This document shows, in pieces, positions 45,136 through 56,781 of a stretch of DNA of 64,000 bases. This stretch comes from Rapana venosa. Taxonomy: Eukaryota; Mollusca; Gastropoda; Neogastropoda; Muricidae. The stretch is taken from contig CM054134.1 in NCBI GenBank assembly GCA_028751875.1, positions 65,839,424 to 65,903,423 of the forward strand, in the 5' to 3' direction. Both the position numbers and the translations under genes were made by a program. How positions within the stretch are numbered: the first letter of the stretch is position 1; every line of letters begins with the position of its first letter. The notes beneath the pieces were generated by a model. That model saw only the letters and a list, made by a program, of their open reading frames with translations. It was not told the DNA's origin and searched no databases.

Positions 45136-45409
45136 TTTCAGAATGCGGGGATGTGTTGGAATATGAACACAAAATTTTGCAAAGACATGGTATGCTTGTG
45201 GAGTCAACAAATCCCACGGAATTCTTTGCTTGTGCTTTGCTCATTAAGCAGGGCGCTCAGTTTAAAAAACCTTGGCCACTATCATCCTATGAACAACCCT
45301 TTTTTCTAGAGCACATTCTGTTCTATTGTTATATTATTATTTGTTCCCTTATGATTTTTCCGTTTGTCTACATAATAATCAAGTTTGATTCTATTTTTGA
45401 TTGAGGTTA
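45136..45409. other. Nothing recognised
   Basis: AT-rich sequence with no recognised feature. Confidence 0.4.
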
Positions 45410-45810
45410 GAGGAGTTCAATGTACAAATATGGACATGCCATTGAAAAAAGGATACAAGCAATAGAAATGAGGTGCTTTTGCAAACTCCTTGCTATCTCA
45501 TACAGAAATCACTTCACTAATGAGGAAGTAAAGGCCAGAATTAAAACTAAAGTGGTTCGGTTATGTCCACCGAACATCTAGACTGGCCAGGACTGTCCTA
45601 CAGGGAACAGTACAAGGAGAGAGATGAAAAGGCAGACAGAGAAAACGATGAGAAGACAACATCCTAGACTGGACCGGCCTTAAGTGGAACGATTTGCTAC
45701 AGAAAGCAGAGGACCAGAGGAGTGAAGGAAACCGGTTGCAAAATCTTCATTAGTGCCCCCACGGTCCAAGGGAGTACGGGATAGGTAAGGTGAGGTGAGG
45801 AGAGGAGAGG
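45410..45810 (+). mobile_element. RTE-like LINE 3' end, second subfamily
   Basis: In shifting plus frames it reads EKRIQAIEMRCFCKLLAISY, TNEEVKARIKT, then WFGYVH- and TVLQGTVQGER-like segments, and AKSSLVPPRSKGVRDR near the end. This is the same post-RT region as at 1-592 and 13,281-13,670 but from a distinct subfamily. The tail is ggtaaggtgaggtgagg at about 45,785-45,805. Confidence 0.75.
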
Positions 45811-45886
45811 GTTCACTCTAGTCCTGTTACATTGTAAATGTTGTTCGTTGTTCTCTTTAGGACTTGCTTTATTTCCTTTATTTTTC

Positions 45887-45913
45887 TTCACACACACACA
45901 CACACCACACACA

Positions 45914-45951
<38 letters not shown>

Positions 45952-46070
45952 ACACACCCCACACACTCACCACACACACAGTCTCTCACCACAACGCAGA
46001 CACACAGACACACAGACACAGACAACACACACCACACACACACACACACACACAACACACACACAACACA
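45887..46070. repeat. (CA)n compound microsatellite
   Basis: (CA)n with CC and ACAG interruptions across about 180 bp. Confidence 0.95.
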
Positions 46071-46079
46071 CAGAGGATT

Positions 46080-46335
46080 TTTCCTCTGGAGTTAACATCA
46101 TTGCCGACTCCACTCCGCTCAAAGACCTTGGGATGGACTGTTAACCGGGGTCCTGTGTGCGAACGATACAGATCTTGCACACGTTAAAACCCGTTCCGCT
46201 TTTCGAAAAGAATAAGCCATTGGGTGCCGGTGGAGAGCGGATGACAAAATTGACAAAACTGCATACACACGGGGATTGGATGTTCATGAGTGCTTGTTTC
46301 ATTATCCTCGAAATTAAAAGAATAATAAAAGAATA
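46080..46335 (+). mobile_element. SINE-like repeat with LINE-type 3' end
   Basis: Core cttgcacacgttaaaacccg, ttccgcttttcgaaaagaat and gccattgggtgccggtgg (46,172-46,234), then gcttgtttcattatcctcga and aattaaaagaataataaaag at 46,293-46,332. The 3' end matches the LINE termini at 2,040 (minus) and 41,130, suggesting the SINE borrows a LINE 3' end. The left part before 46,150 is uncertain. Confidence 0.65.
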
Positions 46336-46337
46336 AA

Positions 46338-46470
46338 TACACACACACACACACGCACGCACGAACGCACACACACACGCGCGCGCAGGCACACACATGC
46401 ACACACGCGCACGTGCGTACACATATACACACACATATATACGCCGAAGAACGCACACACGTATACACAT
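46338..46470. repeat. (AC)n-(GC)n-(ATAC)n microsatellite
   Basis: Acac, gcgc and catata tracts in succession. Confidence 0.9.
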
Positions 46471-47394
46471 TCTCACAATAATCACCAAGCATCAACACAG
46501 ACAAACAAAACAAAACCAAAAAACCCACCCCCAACGTTACACAGTAAGAACTGGCGGCAACTTCTGTTCAGCCTGTGCTGAACTGTTTCAAAGACAAAGC
46601 CATGTTTGTAGGTTTACTTGAGCTTTTGTTTTGGCTCTGTATTACTGGCCATTTTTACTAATGTTAGTACAAATTCTAAATTTGTCCAGACAGAAAAATG
46701 TTCTATGCGTGTGTTAAAAGAAAATGTTGAAAAATTCCTTGGCTTTATCATACAATACACATTAGCAGTATTTGCTGCATTATTGTAGGATGGTGATCGT
46801 GGTGAGGATGAGTTTTCAACATGACGATCATGGTGACAGAAGTGGATGAACACTTTTCTACATGACGAAGAGTTTTCGACATGACGATTATGGTGACAGT
46901 AGAGGATGAAGAGTTTGGGATCATGGTGATAGTAGTTTACAAGTAGGCTGGCTCAGGTCAAGATCCCAACATTCAAATGTTGTTAAATGTTATGTTGTAA
47001 ATGTTACATTGAAGATGTCTTCAACCTTGACAAGCTCTCAGAATGACAACCAGTAAGAAGAAAAACTATGAAGTCTGGGTATGGTTGCCTATATGGTGAG
47101 GTACTTGAAGAGTCACGCACGCAAACTTCTCATCCAGTATATACTTTCAGTCTCACAGTGATTTCCAGGAGGGGTGAATGAGTCAGAGTGCATATTCTGG
47201 GTGACTTTCAGGGTGTTAAGCTGGGGAACACACAACAACATTAACAACAGCAACAACAACAGCTAGTGAAAACATATGAAGCTTGTAATTCTGCCTAAAA
47301 AATGATTTACTTATTTCTCTTATAATTCAAAGATGATTTTGGTACCGGGTGTAAGAAGATTAACACTGAAATTAAGCGTGTGTTTATTTGTAGA
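46471..47394. other. Sequence with a short internal repeat, no gene seen
   Basis: At 46,800-46,940 the phrase tgacgatcatggtgacag and relatives recurs three times (about 46,822, 46,883 and, shortened, 46,918), giving a small degenerate tandem repeat. Otherwise nothing recognised. Confidence 0.5.
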
Positions 47395-49830
47395 CACTGG
47401 CATGGCCAGTAGTATGTTTGATCCCAAGCTATTTTATCAATGACCTGTACTATGTTTTGATCCTATGCTGTTTTGTCAATGAATGACCTGTAGAATGTTC
47501 TGATCCTAAGCTGTTTTATCAGTGAATGATCTGTAGTATGTTTTGATCCTAAGCTGTTTTATCAATGGTATGTAGTAATTTTTTATCCTAAGATGTTTTA
47601 TCGATGATCTGTAGTATGTTTTGATCCTAAGCTGTTTTATCAGTGATCTGTAGTATGTTTTGATCCTAAGCTGTTTTATCGTTGATCTGTAGTATGTTTT
47701 GATCCTAAGATGTTTTATCAGGGATCTGTAGTATGTTTTGATCCTAAGCTGTTTTATCAGTGATCTAAGGTATGTTTTGATCCTAAGCTGTTTTATCAGT
47801 GATCTATAGTATGTTTTGATCCTAAGCTGTTTTATCAGTGATCTATAGTATGTTTTGATCCTAACCTGTTGTATCAGTGATTTATAGTATGTTTTGATCT
47901 TATGCTGTTTTATCAATGGCCTGGAGCATGTTTTGATACTAAGGTGGTTTACCAGTAATCTATAGTATGGCAGTTATGCTTAGGTCCTAGGCTATTTGTC
48001 AATGGCCTGTAGTATGTTTTCATCCTATGCTGTTTTATCAATGGCCTTGTAGTATGTTTTCACCTTATTCTGTTTTATCAATGGCCTGTAGTATGTTTTG
48101 ATCCTGAGCTGTTAATCAGTGGCCTGTAGTATGTTTCGATCCTATGCTGTTTATTAATGGCCTGTAGTTTGTTTTGATCCTAAGCTGTTTTATTAATGGC
48201 TGTAGTATGTTTTGATCATAAGCTGTTTTATTAATGGCATGTAGTTTGTTTTGATCCTAAGCTGTTTTAACAATGGCCTGTAGTATGTTTTGATCCTAAG
48301 CTGTTTTATCAATGGCCTTTAATACGTTTTGTTCTAAGCTGTTTTATCAGTGATCTGTTGTATGTTTTAATCATATGCTTTTTAAAAAATTAGTGATCAA
48401 TAGTAAGGTGGTTATGGTTTTAGTCATATGTTGTTTATCAATGGCCTATAGTATGTTTTGATTCTATACTGTTTTATCAATGGCCTGCAGTGTGTTTTGA
48501 TCATATGCTGTTTTATCAATAGACTGCAGTATGTTTTGATTCTAAGCTGTCTTATCAATGGTCTGTAGTTTGTTTTGATTCTAAGCAGTTTCATCAGTGG
48601 CATGTAGTATATTGATCATATGCTGTTTTATCAGTGATCTACAGTATGGTGGTTATGTTTTGATCCTAAGCTGTTTTATCAATAGCCTGTAGTATGTTTT
48701 GATCGTAAGCTGTTCTGTTTGTCAATGGCCTGTAGTATGTTTTCATCCTGTGCTGTTTTATCAATGGCCTGTAGTATGTTTTCATCCTGTGCTGTTTTAT
48801 CAGTGGTCTGTAGTATGTTTTCATTCTATGCTGTTTTATCAATGGCCTGTAGTATGTTTTTATCCTAGGCTGTTTTACCAATAGCCTGTAGTTTGTTTTG
48901 TTCCTAAGCTGTTTTATCAGTGGCCAGTAGTGTGTTTTGATCCTGAGCTGTTTTATGAATGGTCTGTAGTATGCTTTGATCCTAAGATGCTTTATCAATG
49001 GCCTGTACTTTGTTTTGATACTAAGCTGTTTTTCCAATAGCCTATAGTACGTGTTGATCCTGTGCTGTTTTATCAATGCCCTGTAGTATGTTTTGATCCT
49101 AAGGTGTTTTATCAATAGCCTGTAGTATGTTTTGATCCTAATGTGTTTTATCAATGGCCTGTAGTATGTTTTGATCCTAAGCTGTTTAATCAGTGGCCTG
49201 TAGTATGTTATGATCCTATGGTGTTTTATCAATGGCCTGCAGTATGTTATGATCCTATGCTGTTTTATCAATGGTAAGTAGTATGTGTTGATCCTAAGCT
49301 GTTTTTAATCAATGGCCTGTAGTATGTTTTTATCCTAGGCTGTTTTACCAATAGCCTGTAGTTTGTTTTGATCCTAAGCTGTTTTATCAGTGGCCAGTAG
49401 TGTGTTTTGATCCTGAGCTGTTTTATGAATGGTCTGTAGTATGCTTTGATCTTAAGATGCTTTATCAATGGCCTGTACTTTGTTTTGATACTAAGCTGTT
49501 TTTCCAATAGCCTATAGTACGTGTTGATCCTGTGCTGTTTTATCAATGCCCTGTAGTATGTTTTGATCCTAAGGTGTTTTATCAATAGCCTGTAGTATGT
49601 TTTGATCCTAATGTGTTTTATCAATGGCCTGTAGTATGTTTTGATCCTAAGCTGTTTAATCAGTGGCCTGTAGTATGTTATGATCCTATGGTGTTTTATC
49701 AATGGCCTGCAGTATGTTATGATCCTATGCTGTTTTATCAATGGTAAGTAGTATGTGTTGATCCTAAGCTGTTTTAATAAATGGTATGTAGAATGTTTTG
49801 AACATAAGCTGTTTTATCAAATGTGTCATT
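47395..49830. repeat. 39-bp minisatellite, about 60 units
   Basis: The plus-strand unit is approximately gatcctaagctgttttatca followed by atggcctgtagtatgtttt. Units vary by point changes and occasional 1-10 bp indels; a longer variant with ggttatg inserts occurs near 47,965, 48,410 and 48,645. Because 39 is a multiple of three and the minus strand of the unit lacks stops in one frame (13 residues IKTYYRPLIKQLR), long repetitive open frames appear at 47,506-47,916, 48,666-49,271 and 49,268-49,741. I do not regard them as genes. Confidence 0.95.
48841..49780. repeat. Tandem 470-bp duplication within the minisatellite
   Basis: The 470 bp from about 48,841 to 49,310 are repeated at about 49,311-49,780 with only a few differences (for example ttcctaagct against atcctaagct, cctaagatgc against cttaagatgc). 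Neighbouring single units differ by far more, so this is a recent block duplication of twelve units. Confidence 0.88.
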
Positions 49831-51195
49831 TCCTTGTATGGATCAAGATCAGTGCTGAAAGTCCAGTTTCAGTCACTTGCCCAATGACTTGACAGTGAGC
49901 AGCACATTCTAAATCCCTCTTCTAACAGAGATCACCGAGTACCTGAATAATATTGCTGCCCAGTTGGGATCCAGCATTGCAAGCAGCAAAAACAGCACCG
50001 AAAATTACATGCTGAAGCTGACGATACATGACTCTTTGACCATTCTCAAATAAGACAAATGTATTGAATAATGTAAACCAAAACCATCAGAAAAATGCAT
50101 TCAATTTTGTAGATCAAAACCTTGAGGAAAGATATTTTTTTAGTGCTCAAGAGTGGACTCTATTTTTTTTTAATACTTAACACTGATACACAATAAAGTC
50201 CTTTTTGAACATCCATACACATTCTTTTGTTTAAATGCAAGTACCCCCGTCTTCCATACATATCCAGTGAATCTTTCTTATATGGGGGATGGGGGAGGGG
50301 GTGTCTCCAAACAAAGGGTAGTTCATTCAGTTCACGCTCCAGACATCGATGAAACCCGCCTGGCGCCATGTCTTTCCTTTAATCTCTTTCGTGGCCTCAC
50401 AGAAGTGATTGGGACAAGAATCGATACTGCATTTGCTGAAACGACAGCCATTCTTTCCGGTCAGGAGAAAGAAGTCGCGTGAGTTGTTCCCCAGCACACC
50501 TCCACCACCCTTCCTTCCCCATGTTTGTGTGGAGCTGTAAATAAAGCAGTGTAATCAGTATTTCCATAACAACCATTGGCTTTTGGTGGGAGAACTGACA
50601 GCTGTGAGCAAGTTGAATGGACAGCAGGGGATAGGGAGAGAAAACCATCCGTCTTCTCTCCTGCTTTTTGTGAAAACCTGCTTGTGTGCCACCATGGACT
50701 CACAACAGCAGCTCAAGGTGTAGTGGGTTTTGGCGTGTCAAGAGAACGCCATGTTCCTGGTTTCTTGTTTCCCTGGGGAAAAAAAAAGATCCGTTCACTT
50801 TGCACCTTGGCGTCTGTCTGTCCGTCTGAACAGAAGTTCTGAACTTGCGCAACATTTCGAGTAATGATAATTTCTGTGCTGTGTAAATCTAATTTTTGGT
50901 TAAAATTTTTTTTTCATTCGTTCAGAACAACGTAACATAAATACACAAAATGAATACAACAAGCAATGTTTATGTGAGTACTCTAACAATTTAGATTATA
51001 ATTTTTCTTTTAACAGCTGTCATGTATATCATGTTACTGTATTACATTTCTTCCTTTGTGCTATTCCAAAACTTAAAACCATTGCTTCTCGAAATGATTT
51101 TTCATTAACATTATAACAGACCATTTTTCTGTATGACAAATACTGACAAACATTATCTGAAACAAAGTTTACTTAAAAGTTGTGATTGTTGCCCA
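49831..51195. other. Mostly unique sequence, no gene recognised
   Basis: Clean sequence. Open frames on both strands at 50,160-50,842 are below 90 codons and show no recognisable domain. Nothing supports a gene call. Confidence 0.45.
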
Positions 51196-51198
51196 GTT

Positions 51199-51630
51199 TA
51201 TACATACATACATACATACATACATACATACATACATACATACATACATACATACATACATACATACATACATACATACATACATACATACATACATACA
51301 TACATACATAAAATGAAAATGTACATACATTACATACATTTCCATACACTCATACTAATAACATACACTCTCATCTAAACATCTACATACATCATATGTA
51401 CATCAAAATCCTAAACAACATACATACTCATACATACGATACATAGCATACATCCAATTACTACTCACATTACATCATCTGACTACATACATACATACAT
51501 AATACATCATACATAATACGTATTTACATTATAACATAATACATCATACCTACATAATCAGTCTGGTACTACAGGGTACATACTACATACATTACTAAAC
51601 TAACCATCATACATACATTAAAAAGCATAC

Positions 51631-51662
<32 letters not shown>

Positions 51663-51675
51663 CATACATACATAA
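51199..51675. repeat. (TACA)n microsatellite, pure then degenerate
   Basis: Pure (TACA)n at 51,199-51,311, a degenerate tacat/catac zone to 51,635, and pure (TACA)n again at 51,636-51,675, which abuts the start of a LINE fragment. Confidence 0.95.
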
Positions 51676-53905
51676 AATGGAAAATGCTACTATTTTCATT
51701 TTTCCAGAACTCTTGGATAAATGGCACTCTTCCTAAAATCTGGAGGAAGTCGATTGTAGTCCCAATCCTGAAGAAAGGTAAACTGCGGTCATCGATAGAT
51801 AGCTACAGGCCAATTGCTCTCACTTCTCATGTGGGTAAAGTAATGGAAAAAATTATACATAAGCGTATGTTTCATTTTTGTGAAAAGAATAATGTGATCC
51901 CAGCAAATCAGGCTGGTTTTTGAAAAAGTGTGTTAGCCACATTCTTTGATGTAAAGAAATCCTATGATAGAGTTTGTCATGATCAATTGCTTCATAAATT
52001 AAAATACATTGGTATTAATGGCATATTATATAAATATTTGCAAAATTTCTTGTCGGATAGATCAATTTGCACTAAATTAAGATAAGTGTACTCATCTTTG
52101 AAAGCTATCGACTTGGGTATACCACAGGAATCAATACTTGCCCCTATCTTGTTTTCTATTCTTGTACATGATCTCCCTAGCTCTTTGTCAACTAATACTC
52201 AAGTTGTTCAGTATGCAGATGATATTGCTATTTGGATAAATACGTTAGTTAGGAAAAACACGAAAAAAAGAGTGATCAATTATGTTGAAAAAATATATCA
52301 GGAAGAATTAGATAAATTCTGTAGTTATATGAAAGAAAATAGATTAGAATTATCAGCAGAAAAAACGTGTCTTGTGGTTTTTAATAACGGTGACAACCCA
52401 TCAAAATTACCAATCCTGAAATTAGAAGGAAGGGTGCTTCAATACAAACAAGATGTCAAATTCTTAGGTGTATTTTAACTAGAAAGTTGAACTGGAAGAT
52501 GCACATCAACCAAATGCTTACTGAAGCTAGGAAAAGACTTAATTTTCTTAAGATAATAAGTTCTCAGGCATGGAGTCAAGACACTACAACTCTGATACAT
52601 CTGGCTATGTCCTTGGTTCGTTCAAAATTAATATACGGACAAGAAGTTTACTTTTCTGCTGCAGATTATCTCCTTAAAAAATTACAAAGTCTAGATAGTA
52701 AAGCAGTAAAGATAGCTCTTGGTGTTCCAGCTCATGCAAACACAGCTAATACTTATAAAGAAGCTCACTTACTATCTCTTTCTGATCAGCGAAAACTGGC
52801 AGTATCAAAATACGTGGTTCGTAGTCTCTCTATTCCAAATTCAGTAAAAGAGGAAATATTTATGAATCAAGACACTGATTTTCCTAAACGAGCACGCAAT
52901 ATTTCATTTCTGCAGCCACTTAAAAATTATACAGACACATTTATGAAAGAAAATGACATCAATATATCAACAATTTCAATTTTACAGGGTGTTCCTCAGT
53001 TTCCTCCTTGGGAACATATTTCAGCTAAATTTGACATCGACTACACGGAAATAAAGAAAAATGAAGATCAAAATCTTCTTACCGTTGATGTAAAAAGTCA
53101 CTTAGAAAGTAATTATTCTAATCACTTAAAAGTGTATACTGACGGATCTGTATTAGAAACAGGCAAAAGTGGTGCTGCATATGTGATTCCGACTTTAAAC
53201 GTTCAAAAATCATTTCATTTAGGAGAGCATTTTTCTATTTTTACTTCTGAATTATTCGCAATCCTTATGGCTTTGAAATTTTTTTTTAATCTGATACTGC
53301 TGTTGATGTTTGCCAAATTCTGTTTTGCGTTCACTCAAAAGCAGTGTTGATGGCATTAAAGACATGGCATGGTAAAATAAGGAATGCTATTGTATTTGAG
53401 ATTAATTTCCTGATACATTCTATTGCAAGCAGAGGAATCCGCATAACTTTTTGCTGGATCCCCTCTCATTGTGGAATTTATTCGAATGAGCTGGTTGATT
53501 CATTGGCAAAACAAGGTGCCTCTGAATATAGTACTGAAGTGTTTGCTTCTAGTCTCGCATTGTCCTCTTATGAAATTCATTCTAAGTTAATGAAATGCAT
53601 GCATTCAAAGATTATTTTTAAAAAAATATTATCAGCAGTTTCCTTGCCCACGGAAATTAGAAATTCTAATACATAAACTGAGATTAAATGCATGGAATAC
53701 TAAATATTCAAAAAAAGTAACATGTTATTGTTCTACTCCTCTTTCAATCCACCATTTGTTTGATTGCCCAATTCTTTTTGACATGTATAAAAGAAGAGGT
53801 TTAGATATTCATAAGAAATATGATACTAGTCAAGAAGTTTTATATGACTCTCAGCAATTCATAATGGTCATATATTCTTCACCTGTAAGACCACTATTGT
53901 AATTA
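51676..53905 (+). mobile_element. I/Nimb-like LINE with RT and RNase H domains (broken)
   Basis: The fragment starts right at (TACA)n with FFQNSWINGTLPKIWRKSIV and SIDSYRPIALTSHVGKVMEK (51,684-51,923). A stop replaces the residue after NQAGF at 51,922. It continues with LDLGIPQES-type motif 4 (reads IDLGIPQESILAPILFSILV), the catalytic VQYADDIAIW (52,209-52,238) and KENRLELSAEKTCLVVF. After a shift at 52,478 a 287-codon frame carries the RNase H domain: HLKVYTDGSVLETGKSGAAY (catalytic Asp) and FTSELFAILMALK (Glu). A T-run near 53,280 shifts the frame, and CWIPSHCGIYSNELVDSLAK (last Asp region) follows at 53,451-53,510. RNase H after RT points to the I superclade. It ends near (AT)n at 53,915. 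Confidence 0.88.
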
Positions 53906-53907
53906 GT

Positions 53908-53914
<7 letters not shown>

Positions 53915-53955
<41 letters not shown>

Positions 53956-54079
53956 TATATGTTATCTCTCTCTCTCTCTCCCCCTCTATATATATATATA
54001 ATATATATATATATGTTATCTCTCTCTCTCTCTCTCCCCCTCTTATATATTATATATATATATATTATATATGTGTTTG

Positions 54080-54139
<60 letters not shown>

Positions 54140-54149
54140 GGGAGAAGAG

Positions 54150-54183
<34 letters not shown>

Positions 54184-54208
54184 AGAGAGAAGAGAAGAGA
54201 GATGAGAG

Positions 54209-54259
<51 letters not shown>

Positions 54260-54260
54260 G
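53915..54260. repeat. Compound microsatellite (AT)n-(CT)n-(AT)n-(GT)n-(GA)n
   Basis: Alternating (AT)n and (CT)n blocks to 54,070, (GT)n at 54,078-54,137, then (GA)n with AGAAG interruptions at 54,148-54,258. A block reading gttatctctctc plus ccccctct occurs twice (53,960 and 54,014). Confidence 0.95.
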
Positions 54261-54343
54261 TTGTGTAATAATAGTTACTTTGGTATGAATGCGGGTGTGT
54301 CTAAATCACCATGTAGTGAAAAGACATTAAACAAAACAAACAA

Positions 54344-54373
54344 AAAATACATACATACATACATACATACATA

Positions 54374-54447
<74 letters not shown>
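54344..54447. repeat. (CATA)n and (AT)n microsatellite
   Basis: (CATA)n at 54,348-54,373 followed by about 70 bp of (AT)n. Confidence 0.95.
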
Positions 54448-54448
<1 letters not shown>

Positions 54449-54619
54449 CATGGACTGTAATATGGTAGTATGTATATTAATGGAATCTATAAATGTATAT
54501 TAAGGAATTTTAAAGATATTTAAAAATGGAATTTCAATAAGAAATCAGTCTGCCATGGCACACTTACACACACATCCATCCATCTATCCACTCAACCTCC
54601 TCCCCCCCTTCCCTCCCCC

Positions 54620-54672
54620 ACGCTTGCGCGCGCGCGCGCGCGCACACACACACACACGCCACACACGCACCA

Positions 54673-54715
<43 letters not shown>
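54620..54715. repeat. (GC)n-(AC)n microsatellite
   Basis: Cgcgcgcg at 54,625-54,643 leading into (AC)n with CGC and CCAC interruptions. Confidence 0.93.
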
Positions 54716-54717
<2 letters not shown>

Positions 54718-55116
54718 TCAAATCAAATGCATACAGGACAAAATTCGTTTAAAAACAATAAAAACATCTGTCAGCAATCCATGAAAACTCTTCAGCTGTA
54801 GTATGTTGTTATACAAAATTGGCTTTGCCTTGAAGCGGTGCCTCAGTGCTACCCTCCTGTAGTAGTTTAGTTTAAAGTGTTCATAAAACTGCGCCAGAAT
54901 GTTAAATTTATGCTAGTTGTAGTTAAGTTTTACTTTTTTTTTTTTTATTAATCGTATTATCGTTTTTCAGTTTACATTAATTAGAAGTTACATTCTTCTA
55001 TTCTTTGTCTATTGTTACTAACGTCATCAATTACACTATTCTGTTCCCAAATCACCATTCTGTAGTCTGTGTAATTACCAAGTAGTATAAGCAGAAGTTG
55101 AATGCAACACACCCAC
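54716..55116. other. Nothing recognised
   Basis: AT-rich unique sequence with a T run at 54,930-54,948. Confidence 0.4.
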
Positions 55117-55163
55117 AACCCACAACACACACACACACACACCACACACACACACACACAACA
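55117..55163. repeat. (CA)n microsatellite
   Basis: Interrupted (CA)n, with an ACACGCGCGC run at 55,201-55,220 nearby. Confidence 0.9.
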
Positions 55164-55224
55164 CCATTTTCTTTTGACACAGAAGTCTGAACAGAAATGA
55201 ACACACACGCGCGCGCGTGCGTGC

Positions 55225-55590
55225 AGGACCTCTCCCTTTCGGCTTTCACCACACTCAGACACATCGTTATAAAAAGGACAGTTTTGATATAGCTTAACCA
55301 TCTTGCCCCTAGCGTAAGTTACCGTCACCCTGTGAATACAATAATCTTTGTCGTCTTTTGGTGCTGTTGCCAGGCTATAAACAGGAGACCCCCTTAACGT
55401 TTGGCTCATTATCCCGGATATTTCACGCTTACTTTAGTGCCTGGAAGAGAATGCTTCTGTCCAAAGTGTCCTGTGAAGAATACAGTCCACTGGGGGCACA
55501 TCGCCTTTCCCTGTAGTCATAGTGGGCCTCAACACCAGTCTGAATCATGTCATTTACTACTAAATTTAGGGTTGCTTTAATCCAAGTGCA
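55225..55590 (-). CDS. Possible host exons on minus strand, unidentified
   Basis: Two minus-strand segments look protein-like. One, about 55,563-55,436, gives VNDMIQTGVEAHYDYRERRC and LYSSQDTLDRSILFQALK; it is preceded by an ag dinucleotide (acceptor-like) and followed by gtaagc (donor-like). The other, about 55,360-55,245, gives KDYCIHRVTVTYARGKMVKL and YQNCPFYNDVSECGE, preceded by ggcaacag. An intron of only about 75 bp would be needed between them, which is short. The cysteine-containing composition would suit a secreted protein, but I do not recognise a family. It may be chance. Confidence 0.25.
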
Positions 55591-55867
55591 AAACTGATAA
55601 CGAAAATGTAAATTTTGTTGCATTTTATGTTAACGTAAATTATATCCTTTAAACACAAAACCATTCCTTTTCTGAGGTAAATGTTTTCAAATTCTTTGTT
55701 ATTATTTGTCAATAAGGGAAAAAACCCATCCCAACCGAATAAAACAAAACAAAACAAAACGAAACACGCCCCCCCTTCCCCTCCAAACTACTATCTTTAA
55801 CGCAAATCAAGACAAACTGAATATCCTATTAATCTATTGCACTAAGAAGTAGTCTTTGATTCCCACC

Positions 55868-56230
55868 ATGAGTATACTAATTCTGTCTAGATTCGTTGTA
55901 GTGTTGGTAGTGGTTAGCACGATATTTTTCAAAGTCACATTGACCGAGATTAATAGCAGCAGCACCATTGTTAAAAAAGACCTTGTAGGCAAACGCTTGG
56001 TGCAGCAGCTTTATTGCAACAATCAAATATTGGCTGAAGACCGCAGGTTCCGCACACTTCGGTCCCGGAGCAGACCGGAGTGTGTAGCGGAATGCGGTCG
56101 AGATGTGACCTGCAAATCCATTATCTTCAATCAGCGAAACGGAATATGTCATCTGGGGGACTCCAAGGCTGCCGAAAACTGCTCCAACATGGTAGCTCCA
56201 CCTTCTCCTGCTTGGGCTTTCTATCAGGAG
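55868..56230 (+). CDS. First coding exon of a secreted PAN/apple-like protein
   Basis: An ATG at 55,868 in a good context (cccaccatga) opens a frame of exactly 121 codons up to a donor-like gag|gtagga at 56,230/56,231. Residues 2-25 are a hydrophobic signal peptide (SILILSRFVVVLVVVSTIFF). Residues 50-118 carry six Cys (50, 72, 76, 82, 94, 105) in a C..C-x3-C-x5-C-x11-C..C layout with RPECVAECGRDVTCKSIIFN and GICHLGD, which is the PAN/apple pattern. The family is common in secreted and adhesive proteins of invertebrates. The frame stays open for another 40 codons beyond the donor, but that extension turns into Leu/Phe/Ser/Cys low complexity, so splicing is favoured. Downstream exons are not in recognisable form here. 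This is the best host-gene candidate of the window. Confidence 0.65.
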
Positions 56231-56780
56231 GTAGGAAAGAACGATCTTTTCAAAGCGTCTGTGTGTGTATCTATCTGGCTGTATGTTTGTCTTTCTTTCT
56301 TTCATTTTTTGTTTGTTCCATGTTTCTTTTTGATTGAGACTAGCTGGTCATGATTTTGTTTCTTGCGTATATTTTGTAATCTTGTCCCTGAACATGGTTA
56401 TTGTATCTGTTAACGTAAAAATTTGATACCAAAATATGATACTTAAATATCTAAAATTAATGGATTAGCATAACGACAAATAATTTCTTCTACAAATTAG
56501 AAAAATCTGCCAAATATTCTAGTATTAATATTGCTAGACATTTTTTATTAGAATGACTGAAGAATATAAAGAATTAAATAAATTGACTTAGCACTGATTT
56601 TGCTCTATGATGTTGTGCCGAACAGTATGATTGAATGTTACATACCTGTTATGATAACTATGTTTTGGTTACTGGTACTGAGTATGATCCTCCATATCTC
56701 TTAAGGCTTCACAGGAATTAGTGAAGTTTAAAGGTGAATTAGCTTTTTATGGTGATATTTTTGCATACTTATTAACTTGC
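56231..56780. other. Probable intron sequence, nothing recognised
   Basis: AT-rich sequence following the donor at 56,231, without repeats or coding frames of note. Confidence 0.45.
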
Positions 56781-56781
56781 A

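Noticed and set aside
47506..49741. Three long repetitive minus-strand frames (136, 201 and 157 codons)
   Set aside because: They follow from a 39-bp unit without a stop in one frame. Frame-breaking indels occur throughout the array and no start or flanking coding sequence is seen.
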